Of a stretch of DNA of 64,000 bases, positions 49,933 to 59,791 are shown piece after piece. A program made the translations under genes and the position numbers. The notes below the pieces were generated by a model. It searched no databases. It was not told where the DNA came from and saw only the letters and a list, made by a program, of their open reading frames with translations. Origin of the DNA: Bacterioplanoides sp965219715 (GTDB lineage Bacteria; Pseudomonadota; Gammaproteobacteria; Pseudomonadales; Oceanobacteraceae). Numbering within the stretch: the stretch's first letter is position 1; each line of letters opens with the position of its first letter. The stretch spans positions 4,216,001-4,280,000 of the forward strand of contig NZ_OZ244785.1 of assembly GCF_965219715.1 (NCBI RefSeq). The letters are read 5' to 3'.

Positions 49933-50595
49933 TTAATCTTCCTCTTCTACCGCATGGCCAAGATCCAGTGGCCAGCCACCCAGATCTTTATAGCGGTTAA
50001 CAATAAAGCAGAATAACTCGGCTGTTTTAAACGTATCGTATTCTGCGCTGTGGGCAGAGCTGTTGTCGAAATCGATACCAGCGGTTTTGCAGGATTTTGC
50101 CAACACGGTTTGTCCTAACGCGATTGCTGCAATGGATGCAGTATCGAACGAGGAAAACGGATGAAAAGGATCACGTTTAATATCATTACGGTCGACGGCT
50201 TCGCGCAAAAAACTGTGATCAAAATGGGCGTTATGACCAACCAAAACAGCACGATTACAGCCGTAATGTTTTATTTCGCGGCGAATGGTCTGGAACATTT
50301 CGCTTAATACATCGATTTCGAACTCGGCATCACGTTCAGGATCAAACGGATCAATACCGGTAAAATCCAGCGCTTCCTTTTCCAGATTGGCGCCATCAAA
50401 TGGATGAATATTGGCTGACAGCGTTTCATGCGGATGCAGATAGCCGTCGTCGTCCATACGCAGAGTTACCATGGCGATTTCCAGCAGGGCATCGGTGCGT
50501 GCGTTAAATCCACCGGTCTCAACGTCAACCACAACGGGTAAAAAGCCGCGGAAGCGTTGCGCCATTAAGGATTTAGGCTGCTTATCGTCACTCAT
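49933..50595 (-). CDS. rnt: Ribonuclease T
   Basis: A 220-residue DEDDh-type 3'-5' exoribonuclease that trims tRNA ends and other stable RNAs. The three exonuclease motifs are VVDVETGGF, LVGHNAHFDHSFL and HSAEYDTFKTAELF, with catalytic D, E, D, H, D residues in place. It follows pyrC on the same strand with a 22-base gap, the same order I recall in P. aeruginosa. Confidence 0.94.
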   Translation of the reverse strand: MSDDKQPKSLMAQRFRGFLPVVVDVETGGFNARTDALLEIAMVTLRMDDDGYLHPHETLSANIHPFDGANLEKEALDFTGIDPFDPERDAEFEIDVLSEMFQTIRREIKHYGCNRAVLVGHNAHFDHSFLREAVDRNDIKRDPFHPFSSFDTASIAAIALGQTVLAKSCKTAGIDFDNSSAHSAEYDTFKTAELFCFIVNRYKDLGGWPLDLGHAVEEED

Positions 50596-50617
50596 TGTTC
50601 GTCCTTAATCCTGTTTA

Positions 50618-51655
50618 TTAGTAGTCCAGTTTCCAGCGCAGGGTCTCACCCGCGCGTAACGGTACGATGATATCATCGCCAAAAGGCATTTCAGTGGGGG
50701 CCTGCCAGTTTTGTTTAATCAGTGTGATTTCATCTGAATTACGTGGCAAGCCGTAAAAGTCCGGGCCGAAATGGCTGGCAAAACCTTCCAGTTTATCCAG
50801 TGCACCCAAGTCTTCAAAAATCTCAGCGTAAAGCTCAATGGCAGCGTAGGCGCTGAAACAGCCAGCACAACCACAGGCACTTTCTTTCGCGCCTTTGGCA
50901 TGGGGGGCTGAGTCTGTTCCGAGAAAGAATTTAGGGCTGCCGCTGATGGCTGCTTCCTGTAACGCTTGCTGGTGAGTATTGCGCTTGAGAATCGGCAGGC
51001 AGTAGAAATGGGGTTTGATACCACCAACCAGCATGTGATTTCGGTTGTAAGCCAGGTGTTGCACGGTAATGGTTGCGGCAACGTTGTCGCTCTGGCTCTG
51101 GACAAACTCAGCGGCATCTTTGGTGGTGATGTGTTCAACCACCATTTTTAGATCAGGGTGGCGGCTTGCCAGTGGCACCAGAATTTCATCGAGGAAACGT
51201 TTTTCACGATCGAAAATATCCACATCGGAGTGTGTGACTTCACCGTGAACCAACAACTTGATGTCATGTTCTGCCAGGGCTGCGGCCAGTTCGTCCAGTT
51301 TGCTCAGGTCAGTAACGCCGGAGTCTGAGTTGGTGGTCGCTCCTGCCGGATACAGCTTAACCGCAACGATATGACCGGCTTCTTTCGCTTCGCGAATCAT
51401 TTCCGGAGTGGTGTTATCGGTCAGATACAGCACCATTAATGGATTGAAATTCAGCCCCTGCGGTACTTTCGACAGGATTCGGCCGCGGTAATCCAATGCC
51501 TGTTCTGCCGTCATTACCGGTGGCTGCAGGTTCGGCATGATGATCGAACGACCCATAACACGGGCTGTGGCTGGCACGGTATGCTGCAGCACTGAGCCAT
51601 CGCGCAGATGCAGGTGCCAGTCGTCAGGACGGGTAATGGTTAAACGCTCAGTCAT
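50618..51655 (-). CDS. pyrC: Dihydroorotase
   Basis: A 345-residue class II dihydroorotase of pyrimidine synthesis. The zinc site is seen as RPDDWHLHLRDG; the carbamylated Lys in VAVKLYPAGATTNSDSGV; the flexible loop and later ligands in LLVHGEVTHSDVDIFDRE, HITTKDA and LGTDSAPHAKGAKES. It ends in a conserved YGLPRNSDEITL. It is the first gene of the pyrC-rnt-yacL row, divergent from motY. Confidence 0.95.
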   Translation of the reverse strand: MTERLTITRPDDWHLHLRDGSVLQHTVPATARVMGRSIIMPNLQPPVMTAEQALDYRGRILSKVPQGLNFNPLMVLYLTDNTTPEMIREAKEAGHIVAVKLYPAGATTNSDSGVTDLSKLDELAAALAEHDIKLLVHGEVTHSDVDIFDREKRFLDEILVPLASRHPDLKMVVEHITTKDAAEFVQSQSDNVAATITVQHLAYNRNHMLVGGIKPHFYCLPILKRNTHQQALQEAAISGSPKFFLGTDSAPHAKGAKESACGCAGCFSAYAAIELYAEIFEDLGALDKLEGFASHFGPDFYGLPRNSDEITLIKQNWQAPTEMPFGDDIIVPLRAGETLRWKLDY

Positions 51656-51724
51656 CTCTGCAAACCTCGACTAATCTTATTGGTGTAATTGGCGCATATT
51701 GTACCGAATTAGTACGCTGATTTC

Positions 51725-51751
51725 TTAATTATCTCGGTGACTTGCCGATAA
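51725..51751 (+). promoter_or_regulatory. FliA (sigma-28) promoter of motY
   Basis: TTAATTAT, 11 bases, then GCCGATAA, the exact -10 consensus for flagellar sigma-28 with a good -35. It lies 37 bases before the motY start. Confidence 0.75.
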
Positions 51752-51787
51752 CTAAGCTAAGTTGCATTCAAAGTTTACGTGAAGCCC

Positions 51788-52711
51788 ATGCCTAACATGT
51801 TCCGCCTGGCGACATTACTGCTGTTTTCATTGCCGATGCAGGCTGCTGAGCCGCTGCATTTTGGCGGCAGTCTGGATAATACCGAGTGGTCATTAAGCGG
51901 TTCGGTGTTTGAATGCCGTTTCGCCCAGAAAATTCCTGAATACGGTCATGCCGTTTTCTATCATCAGGCCGGTGAAGATGTGTATTTCCAGCTGGAGACC
52001 ATTCGTAATCTGATGGATTACAGCCAGGCGCGGGTCAGTATTCTGCCGCCTTATTGGCAGCCCAGTGGAAAAACAGAGAATCTGGGAAGTGCCAAGATTG
52101 TTAAAGACAAACCCAATCTCAGCCTCGATCATGAGCGTACTAATCAGTTTTTACATGCCTTGATGGAAGGCAAGTGGCCGACCATCAGCCATAAAACCTA
52201 TTACGACGATCAGCGCTTTGTGCGTGTTCAGGTGTCTGCGTTTGCTTTCGATGAGTTCTACCTCGATTACCTTGAGTGCGTGAAACAGCTGCTGCCGGTT
52301 AACTTTGATCAGGTCGCCCGCTCAAAGGTATTTTTTGGCGGTAATGAAAAAGTGGTCGATAAAGCCGATACCGATATTCTCGATCGCATTATCTTTTATA
52401 TGAAAAACGATCCGCGGGTATTTGCGGTGTATCTCGATGGCCACTCCGATAATCAAGGGCGCCGTTATGATCAGCGCCAGATCTCCAAGGCCCGGGTGGA
52501 AGATGTCGAGCGCTACTTTATCAAGCAAGGGATTAATCCGGAGATGATTACCACCCGTTTTCATGGCGGACGTTATCCGGTTGCCACCAATAAAACCGCC
52601 AAAGGCCGGGCAGAGAACCGTCGGGTGACCATTCGCCTTGAGCAGCGTGAAGATATGCCGATTCCGGATAATCTGCTGTTTAAGCTGCCACCACGCGCTG
52701 ATCGGCGCTAG
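51788..52711 (+). CDS. motY: Sodium-type flagellar motor T-ring protein MotY
   Basis: A protein of about 307 residues with a signal peptide (LATLLLFSLPMQA-AE), an N-terminal beta-barrel-like domain of about 140 residues (the stator- and T-ring-binding half) and a C-terminal OmpA-like peptidoglycan-binding domain (VYLDGHSDNQGRRYDQRQIS, KARVEDVERYF, RAENRRVTIRLE). Its flagellar FliA-type promoter and the Pseudomonas-like order pyrC-motY-argG point to MotY and not a generic OmpA protein. Start is set at ATG 51788; GTG 51779 and ATG 51797 are alternatives. Confidence 0.88.
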   Translation: MPNMFRLATLLLFSLPMQAAEPLHFGGSLDNTEWSLSGSVFECRFAQKIPEYGHAVFYHQAGEDVYFQLETIRNLMDYSQARVSILPPYWQPSGKTENLGSAKIVKDKPNLSLDHERTNQFLHALMEGKWPTISHKTYYDDQRFVRVQVSAFAFDEFYLDYLECVKQLLPVNFDQVARSKVFFGGNEKVVDKADTDILDRIIFYMKNDPRVFAVYLDGHSDNQGRRYDQRQISKARVEDVERYFIKQGINPEMITTRFHGGRYPVATNKTAKGRAENRRVTIRLEQREDMPIPDNLLFKLPPRADRR

Positions 52712-52723
52712 TCCGCGACAGGC

Positions 52724-52752
52724 TTGGCTAGTCGCTGTACAACCAGTACAAT
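52724..52752 (+). promoter_or_regulatory. Sigma-70 promoter of argG
   Basis: TTGGCT, 17 bases, TACAAT. An inverted repeat TGTAC AACCA GTACA (52736-52750) overlaps the -10 and could be an operator. It is just past the motY stop, so argG has its own promoter. Confidence 0.55.
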
Positions 52753-52821
52753 ACGCCCCCTTAAATTTTCTATCGCCTGAGCTGATAAGCGGTTCGGGCC
52801 TAATCATCCTGGAGAAATTCC

Positions 52822-54039
52822 ATGTCAGACATCAAAAAAGTGGTGTTGGCCTATTCCGGTGGTCTGGACACCTCGGTAATTGCTAAGTGGCTGCAAGAAG
52901 AATATCAGTGCGAAGTAGTGACCTTTACTGCTGACCTGGGTCAGGGTGAAGAAGTTGAACCTGCGCGTGCCAAGGCTGAAGCGCTGGGTATCAAAGAAAT
53001 CTATATCGACGATCTGCGTGAAGAGTTCGCCCGTGACTTCGTCTTCCCGATGTTCCGTGCAAACACCATTTATGAAGGTGAGTACCTGCTGGGTACTTCG
53101 ATTGCGCGCCCTCTGATCGCTAAGCGTCTGATTGAGATCGCTAACGAAACCGGCGCTGACGCTATCGCTCACGGTGCAACCGGTAAAGGTAACGACCAGG
53201 TTCGTTTCGAATTAGGTGCCTACGCACTGAAGCCAGGCGTTAAAGTGATTGCTCCATGGCGTGACTGGGATCTGACTTCCCGTGAAACTCTGATGGCTTA
53301 TTGTGATGAGCACGGTATTGAAGTTGAGAAGAAGGCAGGCAAAAAGTCGCCTTACTCAATGGACGCTAACCTGCTGCACATCTCTTACGAAGGCGACATT
53401 CTGGAAGATCCTTGGAATGAGCCGGAAGAAGATATGTGGCTGTGGACCAAGGCACCTGAGCAAGCGAAAGATGAGCCAACTTACCTGACCATCAGCTTCA
53501 AAAACGGTGACCCGGTTGCGATCGACGGTGTGGAAAAGTCGCCAGCGACCATTATGGAAGAACTGAACAAAACAGCTGGTGAAAACGGCGTTGGCCGTGT
53601 CGACATCGTAGAAAACCGTTATGTGGGCATGAAGGCCCGTGGTTGTTACGAGACTCCAGCGGGTACTGTATTGCTGAAAGCGCACCGCGCTATCGAGTCC
53701 ATCACGCTGGACCGTGAAGCGATGCACCTGAAAGATGAGCTGATGCCTAAATACGCTAAGCTGATTTATAACGGTTACTGGTGGTCCCCTGAGCGTGCCA
53801 TGCTGCAAGCCGCGATTGATGAAACTCAGAAAGTGGTAAACGGTGACGTTCGCCTGAAACTGTACAAAGGCAACGTCATTGTTGTTGGTCGTCAGTCTGA
53901 AGACACGTTGTTCGACGAAGCGATTGCTACTTTTGAAGACGATGCCGGTGCTTACGATCAGGCTGATGCCGCAGGCTTCATTAAGCTGAATGCTTTGCGT
54001 CTGCGTACTGCTGCCAAAAAAGGCCGCAGCCCGCTGTAA
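52822..54039 (+). CDS. argG: Argininosuccinate synthase
   Basis: A 405-residue enzyme joining citrulline and aspartate in arginine synthesis. The N-type ATP pyrophosphatase loop LAYSGGLDTSVIAKWL, the signature ARPLIAKRLIEIANETGAD (conserved region), HGATGKGNDQVRFE and KSPYSMDANLLHIS are intact. TGGAG lies nine bases before the ATG. Codon bias is strong. It ends at a rho-independent terminator. Confidence 0.96.
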   Translation: MSDIKKVVLAYSGGLDTSVIAKWLQEEYQCEVVTFTADLGQGEEVEPARAKAEALGIKEIYIDDLREEFARDFVFPMFRANTIYEGEYLLGTSIARPLIAKRLIEIANETGADAIAHGATGKGNDQVRFELGAYALKPGVKVIAPWRDWDLTSRETLMAYCDEHGIEVEKKAGKKSPYSMDANLLHISYEGDILEDPWNEPEEDMWLWTKAPEQAKDEPTYLTISFKNGDPVAIDGVEKSPATIMEELNKTAGENGVGRVDIVENRYVGMKARGCYETPAGTVLLKAHRAIESITLDREAMHLKDELMPKYAKLIYNGYWWSPERAMLQAAIDETQKVVNGDVRLKLYKGNVIVVGRQSEDTLFDEAIATFEDDAGAYDQADAAGFIKLNALRLRTAAKKGRSPL

Positions 54040-54081
54040 GCATTGTTGCTTTTAAGTTGGCCAGAAAAACAGGTCGACAAT

Positions 54082-54117
54082 AAAAAACGCTGTTATTGAA
54101 AAATAACGGCGTTTTTT
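54082..54117. terminator. Terminator after argG
   Basis: AACGCTGTTATT / AATAACGGCGTT stem (one mismatch-tolerant G-T pair) with GAAA loop, A-run before and T-run after, so it works in both directions for argG and the convergent lipoprotein gene. Confidence 0.9.
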
Positions 54118-54135
54118 ATTGTCTTTTTATCTGAC

Positions 54136-54546
54136 TTAAAGCCGCTTGAAATTGTCGATCTGGTACGTCACCTCGTCATCAGCGACCATTTCAGAGACAT
54201 CAATGTAGACATCACTTGGGATGCCAGCCTCATCTGACCAGTTGATCTCCAACCGATGTGCCGCTTGTGTCTGAGCTTGCTGTATCCGACGCATAATGAC
54301 GGCTAAATCCGGCACTTCATCACCAATCCAGGATAGTGGAATAGCTTTGCCGCTGTTGCTATGTACAGCACGGTAAGGGGCTCCATTCCGGACTTCGATA
54401 TCAAAAGGCCCGGTAAATTGTTGGTGGCAAAAACACTCTTGTGTGACACGCATCGTATAATGTTCGGGCACCTGAGCAGGTGATGGTGCCAGCCAGCTAC
54501 AACCGGCTGTCATGCTTAAAATCAGCATTAAATAGTTGTTTTTCAT
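54136..54546 (-). CDS. Small lipoprotein, DUF6174-like
   Basis: A 136-residue predicted lipoprotein (LILSMTAGC lipobox) whose start YTMRVTQECFCHQQFTGPFDIEV resembles the DUF6174 pattern of a short beta-sheet domain with a C-x-C. It overlaps the metalloprotease gene by four bases (ATGA), so the two are translated together. A role as partner or inhibitor of the protease is possible but only inferred from position. Confidence 0.65.
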   Translation of the reverse strand: MKNNYLMLILSMTAGCSWLAPSPAQVPEHYTMRVTQECFCHQQFTGPFDIEVRNGAPYRAVHSNSGKAIPLSWIGDEVPDLAVIMRRIQQAQTQAAHRLEINWSDEAGIPSDVYIDVSEMVADDEVTYQIDNFKRL

Positions 54547-56756
54547 CGGCGTCGGCTCCTGATCATGAACACTGATAACAATAAAGTGATAAACCAGTTG
54601 AAATGGCCACCACCTCCCCCACCACTGGAAGCATTTCCATTACCAGAGTTATCACCGTTACCTGAATCTCCATCACCACCAGTATTGTTATCCGCAGCCT
54701 TAATGGCGACCGTAAAAGAAGCCACACTCACATTACCTGCCAGATCTTGTGCACGGGCTGCAAGGGTATGAGTGCCATGTGGCAATGTTTGTGTCGATGT
54801 GCAATTCCAGCGATTGTTGCTAATCGTAGCGGTTGCACAAAGTGTGGTGTTATTCATTAAGACGCGTATCTCACCGCCGTTGGCTGTTAGATCGGTTGTG
54901 CCTGACAAAGCCGGTCGTACCGAGCTGGTTGTAATATTACTGGCGGTTAATACAGGTGTTGTTGTATCAATGATGGCTGTAATGTCACGGGTAACGATGC
55001 CCAGGATATCGCGGATGGTAAGTGTATTGCTGCCTTCACCAAGATTTTCTGAAGGTATGCAACCCCAGCTGCCATCATTGGCAATGGGTGAGGTACACAG
55101 GGTGGTATTATCGTTTATAACCTGAATGTTATTACCATTGTTGTTGAGGTTAGTCGAACCCCTAACCAGTGGCCTTGGATTATTTGTCAGCGCGATATTA
55201 TCGGCATTAATCACAAAAGTATTGCCGCCATCGGAGGCACTGAAATTCAATACCGCATTGCTGTTGGAGCGATCAGCATCACGAAATAAATTATTGCTTT
55301 GATCGGTTGCTGTTACTGTGACGTTGGAGGCTGTTGGTGTCAGAGTGACAGCAATATTTTGTGCCGTTGTGGCGGTAACCGGGAAGCTGCAGGTAGCCTG
55401 GCGGCTATCTGGCTGAATACTGCAGGCATTGCCTGCCAGGCTAACAGCATTAAATGCGGCGCCCGTTGCCACCAGAGTTAATTCAATATTGCCGCTGGTT
55501 CTGAACCCTGTTTCGGTGTTACGGGCAGTAAAAGCGTTTGTAATCGTCAGGTTCTGTCCAATACTGGCGCTGCCTGAAAAGGCCTGTGATTGAATGGTCA
55601 TATCAATTGGAGCTGTTGTACATGAATCACTGAAATGAGAAGACAGGGTTTGTGTGATTACTTCCTCTGAGCAACTGGAAAAACGTTTCGGCAGGGTACC
55701 AATAATCGCGTTCATAACAAAACCAGTGGAAGCACAGCTGTTGCCGTCACCGTCGTGTCCGGATTCAAAATTATGGCCAATCTCATGGGCAATGGTTGCA
55801 GCGGTAAAAGGGAGGCTGATTACACCACCAAAGTCACGCGATAATTGACTGGTACCCACGGTAAACGCACTGCAGTAGGTCGAAGGACTAGCAAATGCTA
55901 CGCCTGTGGTGCTGCCAATGAAGTCTTTACCGGTGATCAAGTGAACAATTGAATTGTTTTCTTTTAGAAAATTGGTTGGCGTTTGATTTCGGCCGTCATA
56001 ATTCCCGAAGTTGTTGCGGCACACCGTAGCGCCAAATCGTTGCTCACAACTGCGCGAAAATAAATCGGTTAATACCGTGTTAGCATCCGTTGAGCTGGTA
56101 TATATATCGGTTTCATTGGTCAGGAACACACTGTTAATCTGATTAAAAGCGATATTAAACTGGTTGAGATAATAACCTTCGACCATATTCATCAGACTGT
56201 CGGTAGAGCCTTGCAGATCCCGGCCACTCAGTGCGCTTTGATATTCCTGATCAAATACCAATTCAAGATCGGCATAGACACAGACACCATCGACTAAATT
56301 ATTACACTGATTAGTAAAAGGCTGAGCCAACTCTTTGGCAATAAATAATGCCGGGTGGCTGGGGTTGGCGCTGCTGTTGCTGTAGTGTATTTGATGATTG
56401 TGCTGATCGTTACCACAGGTTGCGGCAGAGGTCAGCGAGCTGAAAGGGAAAGCACTGAGGGTTTGTTCTGACGGTGCGGCATGTTGCTCAATAAAGTGCA
56501 TTTGATTATTAAACGATGTGATGCCGCTCCAGCTGTTATTAAAAGATGACAGCCGAACCCAGCTATTATCAAAACCCGAGACATAACCTTTGTAATGGCG
56601 GCTACCATTATCGCTGGCAGGATACTGGCTGTTCTCATCGAGAATTAATCTATGTGTTTCGCCGGCAATATAAAATGGAAGCTCTAGCGATAGGGTGTTG
56701 GAAGAAGAGACGGCACACCAAGTCAGTAATGCCAGCAGTGTTCGGTTTAACAGCAT
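54543..56756 (-). CDS. Secreted M12-type zinc metalloprotease, GlyGly-CTERM-like
   Basis: A 737-residue exported protease. After a signal peptide come a pro-region of about 115 residues, a reprolysin-type catalytic domain with the zinc site HEIGHNFESGHD (H324, E325, H328, H334) and a Met-turn in GFVMNAIIG. Two or more Ig-like repeats follow (around SVRPALSGTTDLTANGGEIR-like segments, each with an LCTS/LCAT Cys). The tail is a Gly/Ser-rich spacer, a hydrophobic helix (HFNWFITLLLSVFMI) and a basic end (RSRRR), the GlyGly-CTERM sorting layout recognised by rhombosortase after type II secretion. Start at ATG 56756 with GGGA upstream. Rhombosortase is not in this window. Confidence 0.85.
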   Translation of the reverse strand: MLLNRTLLALLTWCAVSSSNTLSLELPFYIAGETHRLILDENSQYPASDNGSRHYKGYVSGFDNSWVRLSSFNNSWSGITSFNNQMHFIEQHAAPSEQTLSAFPFSSLTSAATCGNDQHNHQIHYSNSSANPSHPALFIAKELAQPFTNQCNNLVDGVCVYADLELVFDQEYQSALSGRDLQGSTDSLMNMVEGYYLNQFNIAFNQINSVFLTNETDIYTSSTDANTVLTDLFSRSCEQRFGATVCRNNFGNYDGRNQTPTNFLKENNSIVHLITGKDFIGSTTGVAFASPSTYCSAFTVGTSQLSRDFGGVISLPFTAATIAHEIGHNFESGHDGDGNSCASTGFVMNAIIGTLPKRFSSCSEEVITQTLSSHFSDSCTTAPIDMTIQSQAFSGSASIGQNLTITNAFTARNTETGFRTSGNIELTLVATGAAFNAVSLAGNACSIQPDSRQATCSFPVTATTAQNIAVTLTPTASNVTVTATDQSNNLFRDADRSNSNAVLNFSASDGGNTFVINADNIALTNNPRPLVRGSTNLNNNGNNIQVINDNTTLCTSPIANDGSWGCIPSENLGEGSNTLTIRDILGIVTRDITAIIDTTTPVLTASNITTSSVRPALSGTTDLTANGGEIRVLMNNTTLCATATISNNRWNCTSTQTLPHGTHTLAARAQDLAGNVSVASFTVAIKAADNNTGGDGDSGNGDNSGNGNASSGGGGGGHFNWFITLLLSVFMIRSRRR

Positions 56757-56957
56757 AATAATCGATCCCACATTTCAGATTAATCTATAAGTTGATACAG
56801 TATATGGAATTTTACTGATGTAGGATCATCAAATCGTAGATTGTGTTCGCATATTATTGGGATCTGTTTCACGGAATCATACAAAGATGCTTATGTTGAC
56901 AGCTCTGGCATGGGGTGTGATTGTAATTGTAAGTCTCTTACTTAACGGAGTGTGGAA

Positions 56958-59591
56958 ATGTCCGAGTTGAATGGTTTATTACGCGATAAAGTACGTTTGT
57001 TAGGTAACGTGCTGGGACAGGCAATTGCAGCTCAGCACGGTGAAGAGATGCTGACACGGATTGAAGACATTCGTCAGCAGGCAAAAACGGCTCGGGCCGG
57101 CGATGAGACTGACCGGGATCGATTGTTAGCTTTGTTAAAGACTATGCCAGACGATGCTCTGGTACCAGTTGTTCGTGGGTTTAACCAGTTTTTAAACCTG
57201 GCCAATATTGCTGAGCAGCAACATTCTGCCAGTTGGCGTCGCGGCGACTTTCTGCAGGATGATGTCGATTTACTGTTCAATGGTCTGTTAGACCGTCTGC
57301 AGGAAAAAGGCATTGATGGTCTGGATCTCAGCCAAAAAGTCGCTGATGTAAATATTGAGTTGGTTTTAACCGCTCATCCGACCGAAGTGACCCGCCGTAC
57401 ATTAATTCAGAAATACGATTTAATTGCTCAGTTATTGCAACAGCGCGATGACTTACGCGATGGTCACCCTCAGCTGGAAGATATTGAAAAACGTATTGCC
57501 TCGCTGGTGGAAGAAATTTGGCAAACCGATGAAATTCGTCAGACAAGACCGTCTCCGGTTGATGAAGCCAAATGGGGTTTTGCCGTTGTTGAAAACTCAC
57601 TGTGGCAGGCTGTGCCGCAACTTTTACGTCAGCTAGATAACGAATTACGTTCCCGTGGCGCCGGAGCATTACCTTTGACTGCGGCACCGGTGCGTTTTTC
57701 TTCCTGGATGGGGGGAGATCGTGATGGTAATCCGAATGTAACGGCAGATATTACCCGGGAGGTTTTATATTTAGCCCGCTGGATGGCAGCAGATTTATAT
57801 CTGCGCGATATTGAGAAACTCGGCATGCAGCTGTCAATGACCGCAGCCTCGGCGGAAATGCGTCAGGCGTATCCGGTACACGAGCCTTATCGCGCCTGTA
57901 TTCATGATTTACGCGATAAATTAGAAGCAACCCGTGTTTGGGCCGCCGCCAAAGCTAAAGGAAAAGACTGTGATATTCGCCCGTTGATGTCACAGGATGA
58001 ATTATTACAACCACTGATGCTTTGTTATAACAGCTTGATTGATCGGGGAATGGATACCGTCGCCAATGGTTTGTTATTAGATACCTTGCGTCGTGTTGCC
58101 TGTTTTGGATTATCGATGGTGCGTCTGGACGTGCGTCAGGAATCCACACGTCATGCCAATGCGATTCAGGCGTTGTGCGAATTTTATGGCTGGGGGGATT
58201 ATCACAGTTGGCCGGAATCGCAGAAACAGGAATTCTTATTAAAAGAGCTGAAATCAAAACGGCCGATTATTCCAACTCGCTGGCAACCGGATGCTGAAGT
58301 ACAGGAAGTGTTAGACACCATGAAGGTGATTGCTTCTGATGTCGGCGAAGGGGTGTCTTGCTACATTATTTCTATGGCCAGTGAACCATCCGATATGCTT
58401 GCCGTTGCTTTATTATTGCAGGCATGTGATGTGCGTGATCATTTACCCATCGTGCCATTATTTGAAACGCTGGATGATTTAGAACAATCGGCTCCGCGGA
58501 TGGAAAAACTCTGGTCAGTGGATTGGTATCAGGAATATTGCCAGGGTCATCAGCAAGTGATGATTGGTTATTCTGATTCGTCAAAGGATGCTGGTCAGTT
58601 AGCGGCGGTTTGGGCTCAGTACCGTGCTCAGGAACGACTCTCTGCAGTGGCCAATGATAAAAATATTCGTCTGCGTTTATTCCATGGCCGTGGTGGTACG
58701 GTTGGGCGCGGCGGTGGTCCTGCACATGGCGCTATTCTGGCTCAGCCGCCAGGGTCTGTTGAAGGTGGCCTGCGGGTAACCGAGCAAGGCGAAATGATTC
58801 GCTTTAAATACGGCATGCCGACTCTGGCACTGCGCAACCTTAAAATATATGTGTCCTCTGTGCTGGAAGCGAATTTATTGCCTCCGGAAAGTGCAAAACC
58901 AGAATGGCGAGAGGTGATGGAGTCTCTGGCACAATCCGGTGTTAACTCTTATCGCGCTATGGTTCGTGATACAACGGATTTTGTTCGTTACTTCCGTGCG
59001 GCCACTCCTGAGCAGGAACTCGGAAAGCTGGCTTTAGGCAGTCGTCCGGCACGGAGAAAATCCGGCGGTGGAATTGAAACACTGCGAGCGATTCCCTGGA
59101 TTTTTGCCTGGACGCAAATGCGTTTAATGTTACCTGCCTGGCTGGGAGCTGACGAATCTCTGCAACAGCATATAAAGGAAGAAAAACTGTCATTGCTGCG
59201 GCAGATGTATCAACAGTGGCCATTTTTCCGCACGTATATCGAAATGCTTGAGATGGTGGTTTCGAAAGCGGATAGCGGATTGGCGCAATATTATGAGCGC
59301 CGTCTGGTTGAGCAGGAATTACAACCTTTAGGCAGCGTATTAAGGGCGCGCCTGGAAGATATGCGTGATCTGGTGCTGCAGATTAAGGAACAGCAGATCC
59401 TGCTGGAAAATAATCGCCTGCTGGATCATTCCATGAGCATTCGTAACCCGTATACCGATCCATTGCACTATTTACAGGCAGAGTTGCTGTATCGCGATCG
59501 GGAATCCGGCGATAGCTCGAATACTCAGGTTGAGCAGGCACTTAAGGTCACCATGGCAGGGATTGCTGCTGGTATGCGTAATACCGGCTAG
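56958..59591 (+). CDS. ppc: Phosphoenolpyruvate carboxylase
   Basis: An 877-residue anaplerotic enzyme making oxaloacetate from PEP and bicarbonate. The catalytic His motif is VLTAHPTEVTRRT, the second signature GYSDSSKDAG and the glycine-rich PEP loop FHGRGGTVGRGGGP. The C-terminus ends in MAGIAAGMRNTG, as in all bacterial Ppc. I placed the start at the ATG at 56958 (GGAG 8-11 bases upstream) and not the GTG at 56952. It is a monocistronic gene between divergent and tandem neighbours. Confidence 0.96.
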   Translation: MSELNGLLRDKVRLLGNVLGQAIAAQHGEEMLTRIEDIRQQAKTARAGDETDRDRLLALLKTMPDDALVPVVRGFNQFLNLANIAEQQHSASWRRGDFLQDDVDLLFNGLLDRLQEKGIDGLDLSQKVADVNIELVLTAHPTEVTRRTLIQKYDLIAQLLQQRDDLRDGHPQLEDIEKRIASLVEEIWQTDEIRQTRPSPVDEAKWGFAVVENSLWQAVPQLLRQLDNELRSRGAGALPLTAAPVRFSSWMGGDRDGNPNVTADITREVLYLARWMAADLYLRDIEKLGMQLSMTAASAEMRQAYPVHEPYRACIHDLRDKLEATRVWAAAKAKGKDCDIRPLMSQDELLQPLMLCYNSLIDRGMDTVANGLLLDTLRRVACFGLSMVRLDVRQESTRHANAIQALCEFYGWGDYHSWPESQKQEFLLKELKSKRPIIPTRWQPDAEVQEVLDTMKVIASDVGEGVSCYIISMASEPSDMLAVALLLQACDVRDHLPIVPLFETLDDLEQSAPRMEKLWSVDWYQEYCQGHQQVMIGYSDSSKDAGQLAAVWAQYRAQERLSAVANDKNIRLRLFHGRGGTVGRGGGPAHGAILAQPPGSVEGGLRVTEQGEMIRFKYGMPTLALRNLKIYVSSVLEANLLPPESAKPEWREVMESLAQSGVNSYRAMVRDTTDFVRYFRAATPEQELGKLALGSRPARRKSGGGIETLRAIPWIFAWTQMRLMLPAWLGADESLQQHIKEEKLSLLRQMYQQWPFFRTYIEMLEMVVSKADSGLAQYYERRLVEQELQPLGSVLRARLEDMRDLVLQIKEQQILLENNRLLDHSMSIRNPYTDPLHYLQAELLYRDRESGDSSNTQVEQALKVTMAGIAAGMRNTG

Positions 59592-59611
59592 CTGTTCAGA
59601 ACAGCATTTCT

Positions 59612-59642
59612 CCCCGAATTGGTATAACTACCAAAGTCGGGG
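59612..59642 (+). promoter_or_regulatory. Hairpin in the ppc-adk gap
   Basis: CCCCGA / TCGGGG outer stem and TTGGT / ACCAA inner stem with loop ATAACT. A T-run appears only 14 bases later, so it is either an imperfect ppc terminator or a processed 3' structure. Confidence 0.5.
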
Positions 59643-59791
59643 AGTACTTTCCCGGCTTTTTTTCCACAATGACTTGAGCAAGAACCTTGCTAGCGGTAAG
59701 GTTAGGCCAATTTTTCTCTGCTTCTGGCTAAAATTTGAACAATTTGTGCCAGTTTGCCCAGTTTTTTAATTAACCATTAAGGAGTTTGCGC

